A DNA stretch of 38,083 bases from Gammaproteobacteria bacterium (GCA_030426325.1 JAUHYO010000003.1:1-38083), one strand, 5' to 3'; positions 8,169 through 18,349 are shown, counted from the stretch's first letter. Notes: a model not told the origin generated them from the sequence alone. Numbers and translations: made by a program.

Positions 8169-11100
8169 ATGAACCTCACAGAACTGAGTACCCGGCAGTG
8201 GCCCTCGGTGGCCGTTGCTGTCGCACTGGTCGCCCTGTTCGGGCTAACCTCGATCTCTTCATTGCCGATCCAGCTGCTTCCGAATATTGAGGAACCGCAG
8301 ATTTCGGTCGCCAACTTCTGGCGCGCGGCAGCGCCGGAAGAAATGGAAGCGAACATCATCGAGCCCCAGGAAAATGTGTTGCGCAACACGCCAGGGCTTA
8401 CCGACATCAGTTCTTTTATCGGGCGCGGTTCAGGTTTCGTCAATCTTACTTTCGCGGTCGGCACCGATATGCAGACGGCCAAGCTCGATGTCATCAATAA
8501 CCTGAACCAGGCGCCACCGCGCCCGGCCGATGCGATTGAACCACAGGTCAATGAAGGCGGCGGTCCCCAGACACCGGGTGCTGCTTCATTGCTCGTGCGT
8601 GTTCTGCCCGGCAATCCGGATCGCGAACTCGCGAACTACCAGAAACTGATCGAAGACGAAGTCGAGCCCAGGCTGGCGCGCATTCCCGGTGTCTCGCAGG
8701 TATTTCTAGCCGGCGAACAGCCGCGCGAACTGCATATCACATTCGACTCCTACCGCGCTGCTGCCCTGGGTATCCAGGTCAATGACATCATCGCGACCGT
8801 CTCGCGCGGCACGGATTCATCCGGCGGTTTTGCCGATGTCGGTCGTCGCCAATACACCGTCCGCTTTGTTGGCCAGTTTGATCCCGACGAACTCAACCAG
8901 CAGATCGTCGGCTGGAGCAACGAAAGACCGATTTATCTCAGTGAAGTGGCCGACGTCGAAATCGTACCGCGCAAACAGGACGGATTTACCTTGCGAAACG
9001 GCTATCCGTCCTACTACATCACGGTACAACGTGATTTTGATGCCAATACCGTCACGATCCTCGACGAAATCAACAAGGTCATCGTCGAGCTCAATGAAGG
9101 CCCGCTTGCCGAGGCAGGCCTGGCGATTGATCTGAGTTTTGATGCATCCGTTCACATCCGCCGCGCCATTGCACTGGTCCAGGGCAACCTTGGCCTGGGT
9201 TTGCTGCTGGCCATCGCGGTCTTGTATTTCCTGATGCGAAGTCGCCGCGCGACATTCCTGGTCACAGCAACGGTTCCTTTATCGATACTGGTTGCATTCG
9301 TCGCGTTGCGGCTGTTCGACAAGTCGCTGAACGTCATCTCACTGGCCGGGCTCGCGTTTGCCGTTGGGCTGGTCATGGACGCGGCCATTGTCACACTGGA
9401 GAATATCGTCCGCGTTCGCCAGAGCGGCGCGAGTCTGGCGGATGCCGTGCAGTCCGGCACGAAGCAAATTACCGGCGCCCTGTTTGCATCGACAGTGACC
9501 AGTGTGGCGATCTTCGTACCGGTGTTGTTCATGGAAGGTATGGAAGGCCAGCTGTTTCAGGATCTTGCACTGACGATTGCCGTCGCAGTATCGGCCTCTT
9601 TCCTCATCGCAATCACCGTCCTTCCGGTCGCCGCCAACTTTATGCTCAGGGATGAAGACAGTGACCCTTGCAAGCACTGGTGGACGGCGATTTCCAACTT
9701 TGTCATGAAACTGACGCGCACGCCGGCACGCTGTGGCGCGTGGATCACAGGCATCCTCGGTTCATCGATCCTGGCCGTGATATTGCTCGTCCCGCAGGCA
9801 AACCTGTTGCCGCAGGCACCGTCCGACTCACTGAATGCGTTTTTCAGCATGCCGCCAGGCGGCACCGTCGAGATGATGGAAACAGAGATCGCCGGCACCA
9901 TTGTCGAACGACTCAAGCCCTATATGGATCATGAACAACAGCCGTATATTCGCGGCTACAACCTGTCGGCCTTCGGTACGTTCAATGCCTTGTTCATCTA
10001 TCCGCAGGATCCCGATCGCATTGAAGAAATGATCGACATCGTGCAGAACCAGGTGCTGGTCGACTTGCCGGATACCCAGGCATTTGTGCAGCGTTCGTCA
10101 TTGCTGAATTTCGGTTTTAACGGCGGCGGCAGCATTAATGTCGACTTGCAGGGACCCGACATCAACGTACTCTCCGAGCTCGCTGTGTCCGGCATGGGAA
10201 TCATCAACGAAGCCATGCCGGGGGCGCAGGTTCGGCCAATACCGGGGCTCGCTATTGCCGAACCCGAATTGCAGCTCGTGCCGAACGACCGCCGTATAAC
10301 CGCCGCAGGCCTTGACCGCGGCACCGTCGCCAACATCGTGCGCGCGATGACGAGCGGCACATTTGTCGGCGAATACTTTGATGGCAATGACCGCATGGAC
10401 ATGATTCTCAAAGGACCGACCTGGAGCTCGCCCGAAGAGCTCGCCGCGATACCTGTAGCGACACCGCTGGCGGGCATCCAGACCATCGGAGAACTGACAG
10501 AAATTCGGCGCACGGTCGGCCCGACCCAGCTCCGGCGCGTCAACGGCCAACGGACGCTGACACTCTCGGTAACCCCGCCTGCCGAAATGACCGTCGAGGA
10601 AGCCCTGGATACGCTGCGCAATGTCGCCGGACCAGAGCTCGGCAAGATACTGCCGGACGGTGTCAGCGTCGCCTACAGCGGAACCGCCGATCGGCTTGAA
10701 GCCGCGTTTTCAACGATGCAGGCAAATCTCGCGATCGCTGCCATTGTGCTCCTGATGATACTTGCGGCAATGTTCCGCTCGGTCTGGGATGCGCTGCTCG
10801 TCATGCTGGCCATGCCACTTGCAATTGCAGGCGGAGTCGTTGCGCTCAGAATTCTCAATCTGTTCAGTCGCCAGCCTATGGACTTGCTGACAACCATCGG
10901 ATTTCTCATCCTGCTCGGGCTGGTCGTGAACAATGCCATCCTGTTGGTAATGCAAACCCGCAGTGGTGAAAAAAGCGGACTCGACCGCCATGAGGCCGTC
11001 GCCGATGCGGTGCGTATCAGGGCGCGTCCCATTTATATGAGTACGCTGACCAGTATTTTCGGGATGATGCCATTGATGCTCGTGCCCGGAGTGGGCTCGC

Positions 11101-11270
11101 AAATTTATCGCGGCTTGGCCACGGTCATCATCGGCGGCATGTTTGTCAGCGCCCTGTTCACGCTCATCCTGATGCCGAGCATCCTGCGCCTGCCGCCCCT
11201 GTCAATAACCGGGCTGTTTCGAAAACGCCCGGTCCCAGAAAATGTATCCGGAGCAACCGCCGATGCGTAG
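8169..11270 (+). CDS. RND efflux transporter permease subunit
   Basis: About 1033 aa HAE1/AcrB-type: N-terminal MNLTELSTRQWPSVAVAVALVALFG, VGLVMDAAIVTLENI, NNAILLVMQTR, repeated TM blocks. Confidence 0.95.
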   Translation: MNLTELSTRQWPSVAVAVALVALFGLTSISSLPIQLLPNIEEPQISVANFWRAAAPEEMEANIIEPQENVLRNTPGLTDISSFIGRGSGFVNLTFAVGTDMQTAKLDVINNLNQAPPRPADAIEPQVNEGGGPQTPGAASLLVRVLPGNPDRELANYQKLIEDEVEPRLARIPGVSQVFLAGEQPRELHITFDSYRAAALGIQVNDIIATVSRGTDSSGGFADVGRRQYTVRFVGQFDPDELNQQIVGWSNERPIYLSEVADVEIVPRKQDGFTLRNGYPSYYITVQRDFDANTVTILDEINKVIVELNEGPLAEAGLAIDLSFDASVHIRRAIALVQGNLGLGLLLAIAVLYFLMRSRRATFLVTATVPLSILVAFVALRLFDKSLNVISLAGLAFAVGLVMDAAIVTLENIVRVRQSGASLADAVQSGTKQITGALFASTVTSVAIFVPVLFMEGMEGQLFQDLALTIAVAVSASFLIAITVLPVAANFMLRDEDSDPCKHWWTAISNFVMKLTRTPARCGAWITGILGSSILAVILLVPQANLLPQAPSDSLNAFFSMPPGGTVEMMETEIAGTIVERLKPYMDHEQQPYIRGYNLSAFGTFNALFIYPQDPDRIEEMIDIVQNQVLVDLPDTQAFVQRSSLLNFGFNGGGSINVDLQGPDINVLSELAVSGMGIINEAMPGAQVRPIPGLAIAEPELQLVPNDRRITAAGLDRGTVANIVRAMTSGTFVGEYFDGNDRMDMILKGPTWSSPEELAAIPVATPLAGIQTIGELTEIRRTVGPTQLRRVNGQRTLTLSVTPPAEMTVEEALDTLRNVAGPELGKILPDGVSVAYSGTADRLEAAFSTMQANLAIAAIVLLMILAAMFRSVWDALLVMLAMPLAIAGGVVALRILNLFSRQPMDLLTTIGFLILLGLVVNNAILLVMQTRSGEKSGLDRHEAVADAVRIRARPIYMSTLTSIFGMMPLMLVPGVGSQIYRGLATVIIGGMFVSALFTLILMPSILRLPPLSITGLFRKRPVPENVSGATADA

Positions 11271-12369
11271 AAATACAAATACCCTGAACGTTTCGCCGCT
11301 ACTGCTGCTCTCGCTGGTTGTTGCGCTGCCCGCGCTTGCACAGCAATCAGCGCCTGCCAGTGTCGTCCAGGTCGCCCATGTGTCGCGGACCGAACTTGCC
11401 CCAACGGTTGCCGTTCCCGGCACGGTTTTCAGCCGCAACGATCTGCAGATCACGGCCGGCGTTGCCGGTCAGCTCACTGACGTCGCCGAGCCCGGCACTT
11501 ACGTCGAGAAAGGCCAGTCGATCGCCCGAATCGACAGTCGCCCCCTGCTACTGCAACGCGCCGAACAGGAAGCCTTGTTGGAGCGCGCTGAAATTAATGT
11601 CAGGCAACTTGAAAGCCAGTTGCGCCGCCAGCGCGAACTCGGCGGATCGAACCTCGTTTCCGAATTCGAGATCGAACAAACCGAAGCCAACCGGGATCTC
11701 GCAATCAGCGATGCCAACATTACCCGCGTTCGCATCCGGCAGATCGAAGACCAGATACAGCGAGCCAATATTCGCGCGCCATTCGCGGGTGTTGTGATCA
11801 GCCGCATGCGCAACGCCGGCGAAGATGTTTCGCGTGGCGAAGTGCTGGGACAAATGACCGACATCCAGAACATGGAAGTCCGTGCTTTTGTTCCTCTCAA
11901 ACATCTTCCGCGGACGACGGTCGGAGACACGATCGAGATTTTTGCATCCAATGCAAATTACTTCGGCCGCATAAGGGCATTGGTGCCGACCGGTGATGTC
12001 CGTTCGCAGACTTTTGAGGCACGAATTGACCTGCCTCCCGGCGCGGCGGAAAACTGGACGGTCGGACAGCTCGTCAGCGTTGCGATTCCGATCAAGCAAC
12101 GAGAACTTTCGCTGACGGTACCTCGGGATGCTTTGGTTCTCCGAAGCGAGGGTTCCTTCGTGTTTCGCATCAATGACGAGAACAAGGCCGAACGAATAAA
12201 AGTCGAGATCGGCGATTCGTCTGGCACGCTGGTTGCTGTCGCCGGCTCCCTGCTTGAAGGCGACCGGGTCGCCATTCGCGGCGCCGAGAACCTGCGTGAA
12301 GGATCTGACGTCAAGATCATGATGTCCGCTCAAGGTGCGGCGCCACAGTCATCTGCATCCGAAGGATAA
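11263..12369 (+). CDS. RND efflux periplasmic adaptor subunit (HlyD/MFP family)
   Basis: Signal peptide, lipoyl/coiled-coil hairpin, IRAPFAGVVISRMRNAGEDVSRGEVLGQM; 8-nt overlap with the permease gene. Confidence 0.92.
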   Translation: MRRNTNTLNVSPLLLLSLVVALPALAQQSAPASVVQVAHVSRTELAPTVAVPGTVFSRNDLQITAGVAGQLTDVAEPGTYVEKGQSIARIDSRPLLLQRAEQEALLERAEINVRQLESQLRRQRELGGSNLVSEFEIEQTEANRDLAISDANITRVRIRQIEDQIQRANIRAPFAGVVISRMRNAGEDVSRGEVLGQMTDIQNMEVRAFVPLKHLPRTTVGDTIEIFASNANYFGRIRALVPTGDVRSQTFEARIDLPPGAAENWTVGQLVSVAIPIKQRELSLTVPRDALVLRSEGSFVFRINDENKAERIKVEIGDSSGTLVAVAGSLLEGDRVAIRGAENLREGSDVKIMMSAQGAAPQSSASEG

Positions 12370-12503
12370 CCACTACACCGCCTGCCGCCGTTCGCGTTCC
12401 CGCGCTCCGATAACGACGAAACCATCCGGACCGGCACTAGTACACGGGAGGTGCGGATGGTACTTTAACGCCTCGAAAATTGGGTACTGCGCGGGAGAGG
12501 CAA

Positions 12504-12968
12504 ATGGCGGAATCAAAGGCGAACGCTGAAAAAGAAGCGTTGGAAGCCTGGTACAAACCCTTGCTGGATCAGGTCGTGAAGGAAATGATCCGGATCAAGG
12601 CAGTGACCGGTGTCGCTGTTCAAGCGAGCCCGGCCTGGATGGTTCCGCACGACATTCTCATCGCCAAGGTCTGGGGAATGGATAATGAAGCTGACTTCGT
12701 CTGGACTATTTCTGTCGACAAGTTGATTGCGGACTATGTAGCAGGCTCGCTGGCGAAATCCCCAAGAGAGGTCGCCCGGCATTTTTCGCTGAAATGGCAA
12801 CTGGATGCCGACCGGATAGCCAGCCTGGAGACAGTCAAGGCACCCGTAGCCGATGGCGGGAACAGCATGCAGGCCTATTCAAAAAAGCTGATTCAATACG
12901 CTGAAACCCTTTATGACCTGGCCGAACGTGACGACGCCTGGCAGGAGTTGCAGCCGCTTGCCGAATAA
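12504..12968 (+). CDS. Conserved hypothetical protein (possibly DUF4826-like)
   Basis: 154 aa from ATG at 12504 with upstream GGGAGAGG; ALEAWYKPLLDQVVKEM... PAWMVPHDILIAKVWGM... PREVARHFSLKWQ. Family assignment is tentative. Confidence 0.6.
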   Translation: MAESKANAEKEALEAWYKPLLDQVVKEMIRIKAVTGVAVQASPAWMVPHDILIAKVWGMDNEADFVWTISVDKLIADYVAGSLAKSPREVARHFSLKWQLDADRIASLETVKAPVADGGNSMQAYSKKLIQYAETLYDLAERDDAWQELQPLAE

Positions 12969-12974
12969 TCAGAA

Positions 12975-14030
12975 ATGACGGCCGAAGACCTGATAAATGA
13001 TCCCGGCTTTCTGGCGTACAAGCTTGATTTCGAAACGGAGAACGTAGAGTTTCTACCGGTCGACCGTGATGAAATACGCCAGGTCCCGAGCCTGAAACGG
13101 GGAAATTTCGATCCAGGCAAGAAATCTCACGCGGTGCCACTCGCCAAAATTGTGGACCTGCTGCAATCGCATGAACCCGAACAGTCCGGCAGCCCTCCAC
13201 AGTTTATTTTTCATACAGCCTACTGTGCATCGACGTTTCTTTCGCGTTGCCTCGATGTCGATGGCCTAAGCCTAAGCCTGCGCGAACCCCAATTAATCCT
13301 CGACGCCGCGAACGCGAAGCGGCTGCAGTGGCGTTCACGAACGACAAGCTTGGATTTCAGTCGCCTGCCCGACCTGGCTGTGAAGCTGCTGCGAAAGCAC
13401 GCTACGGGATCCGAGAAACTGATCATCAAACCCATCAATTGCGTCAACAACATAATTCCCGAGTTGTTACAGGCCAGCGGCGCAACCCGCTCGCTGATGC
13501 TGTTTACCGATGTACGTAATTTCGCGCTGTCATCGCTAAGGAAAGGCGAAGGTGGCAAACAGACTGTCCGCTCGATGTTCGACTTGTTGCGCTGTGATTT
13601 TCCTCACCTCGCCAACCTGCAGTTAACACATACAATTCATATGACTGACCTGAGAATCATCATGACCCTGTGGCGATTGCAGATCGAGCAGGCGAAAGTG
13701 GCGCTTCAGGAATTCGCCGCTCGCAAAGAGATGGCGTCCCTGTACGGCGAGAACCTCATCCATCAGCCCCTGGAAGCACTGCAAGTGGTCAACGAGTATT
13801 TGCAGATTGGCCTTTCATCGCAGCAACTCACGGACATTGTCGGCAGTGACGCCCGTTTTACCGACGCGAAAAACGCGGGCCAGCGATTCAGCCTTGAGCA
13901 GCGCGAGGAACGCTACCGGAAACTCGAAGAGTACTTCGGTCGTGATCTGGATGACGGGCTCGAGTGGTTGCTTCGAAACAACCCCGGCACACAATTACGT
14001 CCTGAACTGCAGGGTGAACTCTTGAGCTGA
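12975..14030 (+). CDS. Sulfotransferase-like protein (short, non-TPR family)
   Basis: PPQFIFHTAYCASTFLSRCL aligns by eye with the sulfotransferase P-loop of the 19515-20567 gene (PPSYIFHVGHCGSTLLSRLL). Starts 6 nt after the upstream stop. Confidence 0.65.
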   Translation: MTAEDLINDPGFLAYKLDFETENVEFLPVDRDEIRQVPSLKRGNFDPGKKSHAVPLAKIVDLLQSHEPEQSGSPPQFIFHTAYCASTFLSRCLDVDGLSLSLREPQLILDAANAKRLQWRSRTTSLDFSRLPDLAVKLLRKHATGSEKLIIKPINCVNNIIPELLQASGATRSLMLFTDVRNFALSSLRKGEGGKQTVRSMFDLLRCDFPHLANLQLTHTIHMTDLRIIMTLWRLQIEQAKVALQEFAARKEMASLYGENLIHQPLEALQVVNEYLQIGLSSQQLTDIVGSDARFTDAKNAGQRFSLEQREERYRKLEEYFGRDLDDGLEWLLRNNPGTQLRPELQGELLS

Positions 14031-14051
14031 TGGCCACCCTCTCCTGCGACG

Positions 14052-15578
14052 CTACTCAGTCCGCAACTCATAAAGCATCGGTTGCAGGAACTCCTCATAC
14101 CGCTCCCAAAGTGCCACGGAGCTTCGATACATGGGTTGGCGCACCTGCGCCGCACTCGCGGTCCTGACGACAGCCTCTGTTTTCTCGAACGTAATGCAGT
14201 TTCCCTCGAATTCGAGATCACAGGCCGACAACAGCTTCCGAATTTCCTGGTCTGGATTGGCCGTCAGGTCTTCGTAGCGTACATCGTAGATCTTGCCTGG
14301 CAATGCCGCGTGCCAGTGCTGCATCAGCTCGCTGTACAGATTATAGAATTGCGCAATACTCTTGAGCTCGTACGCAAATCGATAATTACCGGTTGTGAAG
14401 TTCTGTTTGAATATTGACAGGCAGGTATCCCGCGCGTCCCTGACACAATGAATAATCTTCGCGTTGGGTAAGGCGACACTGATGATTCCAATCATCATCA
14501 TGTTAAACGGCATCTTGTCGGTTACGCGTTGGGCGTCATTATTGAGTATCGCGAGCTGCTGAAGATAGGTCGCTCCAATCTCATCGAAAATGCCGGGCGA
14601 GTAAGTATCCAGCGCCTGGTACTCAAAATTGTTGGCCGCATTGAGGAAGCGATTGGTTCCCAGCCCGAATAGGGTATCGAGCTCACCTGCACCGTACACA
14701 CTCGAATGGCTGGCGATGATTTTTTCCACCAGTGACGTTCCTGAACGGGGCATGCCGAGAATGAAAATTGGACGACTGGACGATTGGCCGGTTGCTTGCA
14801 GCTTGCTCAGGCCTTCCCGGCTAAAGCATTCGATAATGCTCCTCATCAGCGACCGGTCGCTTTCAATGTCGTAGTGAAACTCCGAGCGCCTCAGGTCATT
14901 GCCGGACTGAAGATAGCCAAACGCTTCGGCGTAATCTCCAAGGTCCTCAAACGCCTTCGCCAAGCCAAACGCGAGGTGTATTTTTGCGTCCTTGGGAAGA
15001 TTCTCTTTCTGATACAAACCGAGCATTTGATCGATATGCGGGTCCGACCGGTCGCGGTATTTATGAATACCGGAATAAGTGAAATGTGCCTGCGTGTAGT
15101 CCGGTTGCTGCTTCATTATTTGTTGGTAAAGCGTCGATGCTTCGGCCAGTTTTCCTTGCGATTTCAGAATATTGGCGAGCATGTACTTCGCAATATGGAA
15201 ATACTCGTGGTCGGACAGGACATGTCGGTAGGTCCTGGCCGCCCTGTCGAGGTCACCGGCCAGTTGATAACTGTCCGCAAGATGCATCTGGGCCTCAAGA
15301 AAGCCCGGGTCGATCGCGAGTGCCTTTTTCCACAGCGAATCCGCCTCGTCCCGGCGCCCGGACTGCGCGCAAATCGATGCGAGCCGGCAGAAAAGTTCGG
15401 GGGTTCTGATCTTGTCAGCAATCAGGGCACGATAGGCGGCCTCAGCTGCCTCCAATTGTCCGACCGAATGCGCGTGCACGGCCTGTTGAAGCCTGGCTTT
15501 TTGCTGGCTGGATACCGGCGGTCGCAGCTTGATCGCCTTAATGCGCTTTTTGCCCGACTGTTGACGTTTATTTGCCAT
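14052..15578 (-). CDS. TPR-repeat sulfotransferase
   Basis: 508 aa; N-terminal TPRs, C-terminal PIFILGMPRSGTSLVEKIIASHSSVYGAGELD (5'-PSB loop) and HCVRDARDTCLSIF (3'-PB). Confidence 0.9.
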   Translation of the reverse strand: MANKRQQSGKKRIKAIKLRPPVSSQQKARLQQAVHAHSVGQLEAAEAAYRALIADKIRTPELFCRLASICAQSGRRDEADSLWKKALAIDPGFLEAQMHLADSYQLAGDLDRAARTYRHVLSDHEYFHIAKYMLANILKSQGKLAEASTLYQQIMKQQPDYTQAHFTYSGIHKYRDRSDPHIDQMLGLYQKENLPKDAKIHLAFGLAKAFEDLGDYAEAFGYLQSGNDLRRSEFHYDIESDRSLMRSIIECFSREGLSKLQATGQSSSRPIFILGMPRSGTSLVEKIIASHSSVYGAGELDTLFGLGTNRFLNAANNFEYQALDTYSPGIFDEIGATYLQQLAILNNDAQRVTDKMPFNMMMIGIISVALPNAKIIHCVRDARDTCLSIFKQNFTTGNYRFAYELKSIAQFYNLYSELMQHWHAALPGKIYDVRYEDLTANPDQEIRKLLSACDLEFEGNCITFEKTEAVVRTASAAQVRQPMYRSSVALWERYEEFLQPMLYELRTE

Positions 15579-15608
15579 CGCTAGCCACCCTCGGCCTTCG
15601 ACGACACA

Positions 15609-17594
15609 TCAATTCCCGGCGGCATCGTCAGTTTGCCCAACCGTCATCCTGAGCGGCTCCAGAAAGGCCTCGTAGTTTTTCCAGTGCTGCAATGCATCCG
15701 AATACAGTGGTTGACGTACCTGCTCGGCGCTGGGTGTGGACACCGCTCGCTCGTTCAGATGAAAACTGAGGCACGCCTCTTCAAACTCCAGGCCGCAATA
15801 GTGAAGCATCGTCGAGACTGTCGCATCAAAATCTGCAACCAGGTCTTCGTACTGCACTGTCAGAATCTGGCCGGGCAGTACCGCATGCCAATAATCCATG
15901 AGTTGGATGTAGTCATTGTAGTACTTTCCGATCGTTTCAAGGTCGTAGGAAAACCGGAAGCTGTCGGCAAAAAACTGTTTGTAGATACTCCAGCCACTCG
16001 CCATTGGATTGCGGCGTATGTCGATAATTCGAGCGTTGGGGAACAGCGTTTTGATCAGGCCGATGTGCTGAAAGTTGTGCGGCGCCTTGTCAATGAAGCG
16101 CGGTGCATGCTGGCGGTATTGCCGCGCAAAATCGAGGTATCTTTGCGCAAGGTCACTTATCTGCTGCGCACCCAGGTGAACCATTGCCAGTGGGTATTGC
16201 CGCTGCTCCACCTGAGGCTGACTCGGGTCGCTCACATCACGAACGATGGACACGATCTCGTCAAGTTCTTGCGTTGCATCGACCTGGCTGTGGCTGGCGA
16301 GGATCTGCTCAAGCAGCGTGGATCCGCTGCGGGGCAAACCAACGATAAAGATCGGTGCATCCGTATCGTTGCCGGCCGCTCTCCTGTCGGAGAAATACTC
16401 TTGGGTAAAAACTGTGCTAAACAGCTCGTTCTGACCGGAGTACGGCGATGGGCGAAGCGCAGCATACTCGGTGTTCGCCGCATTGTAGTACTCGAAGCTC
16501 TTCGCGTACTGGCCGGCATCTTCGTGCGCTTTACCGAGAGCAAACTGAATCAACACGCTGTTTAATGGCTTGAGCTGCCCGGACAACTGCAGCGCCGACA
16601 TCGCGGCGATCTCGGCCTCGGAAAACCGGTAGGTCTTCATGTCGGCAAGCTCCCAGTAAGCCTGACCCGACGTCGAGTCAGCTTCAATAGCCTGCTGATA
16701 GCAATTCGTCGCAGCAGCTGAGTCACCAATCGTTTTCAGCAGTTTCCCCAGGGCCAGCAAACGCAACGCTTTCTTATCGTCAAGCGTTACCAGCACCCGG
16801 TAGAGCTCAATAGCCTCGTCAAATCTTCCCAGGTAATAGAGTAATTCCGCTTTAAGGTCGTACACCTCGATTTTTTCCGGCGCAAGGTCGATCAGTTGCT
16901 CACACTGATCAAGCGCCTCACGGTATCGACGACTGGCAAGCAGGGAATAAGCGTAGTCGAGCCTGAGGCCGGCTTCACGTGGTCGCGTTTCGACGCAACG
17001 CGCGAGCGTTGATGTACTGAACTCGTAATGGCGGAACTGTCGCGCGATCCGCGACAACAGTCGCAGCGTGCGAACCTCGTTCGGCACCAGCTGCAGCAAT
17101 TGCCGGCACATTCCGTCAGCGGCCTGGAAGTCGCCTTTCATGTACGCCTGTTCAGCAGTAAGCAACCGGGCATTGAATGTCTGAATCATCTTCAGTTGGT
17201 TCAGCGCATCCTGGCTCGCGGCATTCTGCCCGGCTTGCTTCAGGATTTCGCCCAGCTGTTTCCAGCTCTCGACAATCTCGGGCCTGGTCGCCGTAACGTC
17301 GTTGAGTAACCCAATTGCCGCGTCGTACTCCTCGTTTCGGGCAAGAATTTTCGCGAGCTCCACTTTCGCTTGCGCCGCATCCGGACGGTGATCGATCAGT
17401 CGTTCGAGTGCCTGCCTCGCTTCCTGGACTTCATCGCAAAGCAGGTGGCAGCGCGCAAGGAGTAGCAACTTGCCCGAGTCCGGCGGAGTCTCATCCAATG
17501 CGTCGCCGAGATCACGTTTTACATTGGCGACGTCTTTGGGCAGCTGAGCTGCAAGTTGATTCAGGGACTTGTTCTTAAGGTGTGCTTCGAGCAT
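15609..17594 (-). CDS. TPR-repeat sulfotransferase
   Basis: 661 aa; many TPRs, PIFIVGLPRSGSTLLEQILASHSQVDATQELD, DIRRNPMASGWSIYKQFF. Confidence 0.9.
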   Translation of the reverse strand: MLEAHLKNKSLNQLAAQLPKDVANVKRDLGDALDETPPDSGKLLLLARCHLLCDEVQEARQALERLIDHRPDAAQAKVELAKILARNEEYDAAIGLLNDVTATRPEIVESWKQLGEILKQAGQNAASQDALNQLKMIQTFNARLLTAEQAYMKGDFQAADGMCRQLLQLVPNEVRTLRLLSRIARQFRHYEFSTSTLARCVETRPREAGLRLDYAYSLLASRRYREALDQCEQLIDLAPEKIEVYDLKAELLYYLGRFDEAIELYRVLVTLDDKKALRLLALGKLLKTIGDSAAATNCYQQAIEADSTSGQAYWELADMKTYRFSEAEIAAMSALQLSGQLKPLNSVLIQFALGKAHEDAGQYAKSFEYYNAANTEYAALRPSPYSGQNELFSTVFTQEYFSDRRAAGNDTDAPIFIVGLPRSGSTLLEQILASHSQVDATQELDEIVSIVRDVSDPSQPQVEQRQYPLAMVHLGAQQISDLAQRYLDFARQYRQHAPRFIDKAPHNFQHIGLIKTLFPNARIIDIRRNPMASGWSIYKQFFADSFRFSYDLETIGKYYNDYIQLMDYWHAVLPGQILTVQYEDLVADFDATVSTMLHYCGLEFEEACLSFHLNERAVSTPSAEQVRQPLYSDALQHWKNYEAFLEPLRMTVGQTDDAAGN

Positions 17595-17604
17595 GAATAA
17601 CCTG

Positions 17605-18201
17605 TCAGTGACCTTGCTGCGCTTGTGGCTTATCCAGCCGAATGAAGTCGATCCAGCCAGTAAAAATCATTTTCTCATGTGTTTCCGATACGACGCCTCT
17701 GTGCATGTGAGTCATATCAGTCGGCCAGATTATCAGGTCACCCTTAATGCACTCCGTTACCAGTCCCTGGTGCGGGAACTCAGTGCCACCGTTCGGCGTG
17801 TCGGTCAAATACAGCATCCAGACCAGGGCACGATGAGCGTACTCGAGCGCATCCCTTTCGCAATGGATTGCCGGATAGCCGCCGCCCGGCGGATACTTTT
17901 GAATATTCGAGACTTTCGAAAAGCCAACAGGTCCCATGCCGGTTGCGCCGGTATCAAAATAGTACTTGTCGAGGTACTTGCTGACACACACTTCAAGCTG
18001 CTGAAAGAATGGCTCAAAGCTCCCATAGAGCTTCACTGGAATACTCATATCCATCGAGTCTTTCATGCTCTTGTCAATTCGAGCGGTTTCGCCCAATCGG
18101 CCTGGCCGGGCAAGATGCTTGTTTATGTCATATAAACCAATGATTTTGTCGCAGACTTCCGGGTCGATCTTGTAGGTTTCGATGAACGTTTTTTGAGTCA
18201 T
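17605..18201 (-). CDS. 2OG-Fe(II) oxygenase (prolyl-hydroxylase-like)
   Basis: YPPGGGYPAIHCERDALEYAHRALVWMLYLTDTPNGGTEFPHQG...KGDLIIWPTDMTHMHRG; HxE...H jelly-roll pattern. Start MTQKTFIETYK. Confidence 0.88.
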   Translation of the reverse strand: MTQKTFIETYKIDPEVCDKIIGLYDINKHLARPGRLGETARIDKSMKDSMDMSIPVKLYGSFEPFFQQLEVCVSKYLDKYYFDTGATGMGPVGFSKVSNIQKYPPGGGYPAIHCERDALEYAHRALVWMLYLTDTPNGGTEFPHQGLVTECIKGDLIIWPTDMTHMHRGVVSETHEKMIFTGWIDFIRLDKPQAQQGH

Positions 18202-18349
18202 GCGGCGGCCTTTTCGGGGACGAAAAGTATACACCATGGCCCGCAACCCGAATACACAGGGACATCACCATCAGCGAGTGGCAACTATTCTCTCTGATAG
18301 CAGTCCATACACTGCAGAGCGCCATGCATTCAATTGGAAGGCGGGCAAG

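Noticed and set aside
15633-16565. 310-aa plus-strand ORF antisense to a TPR-sulfotransferase
   Set aside because: Antisense shadow of a gene with clear TPR and sulfotransferase motifs; no domain or signal of its own. The same applies to 14784..15584, 27336..28253, 1444..2196 and 35502..36386.
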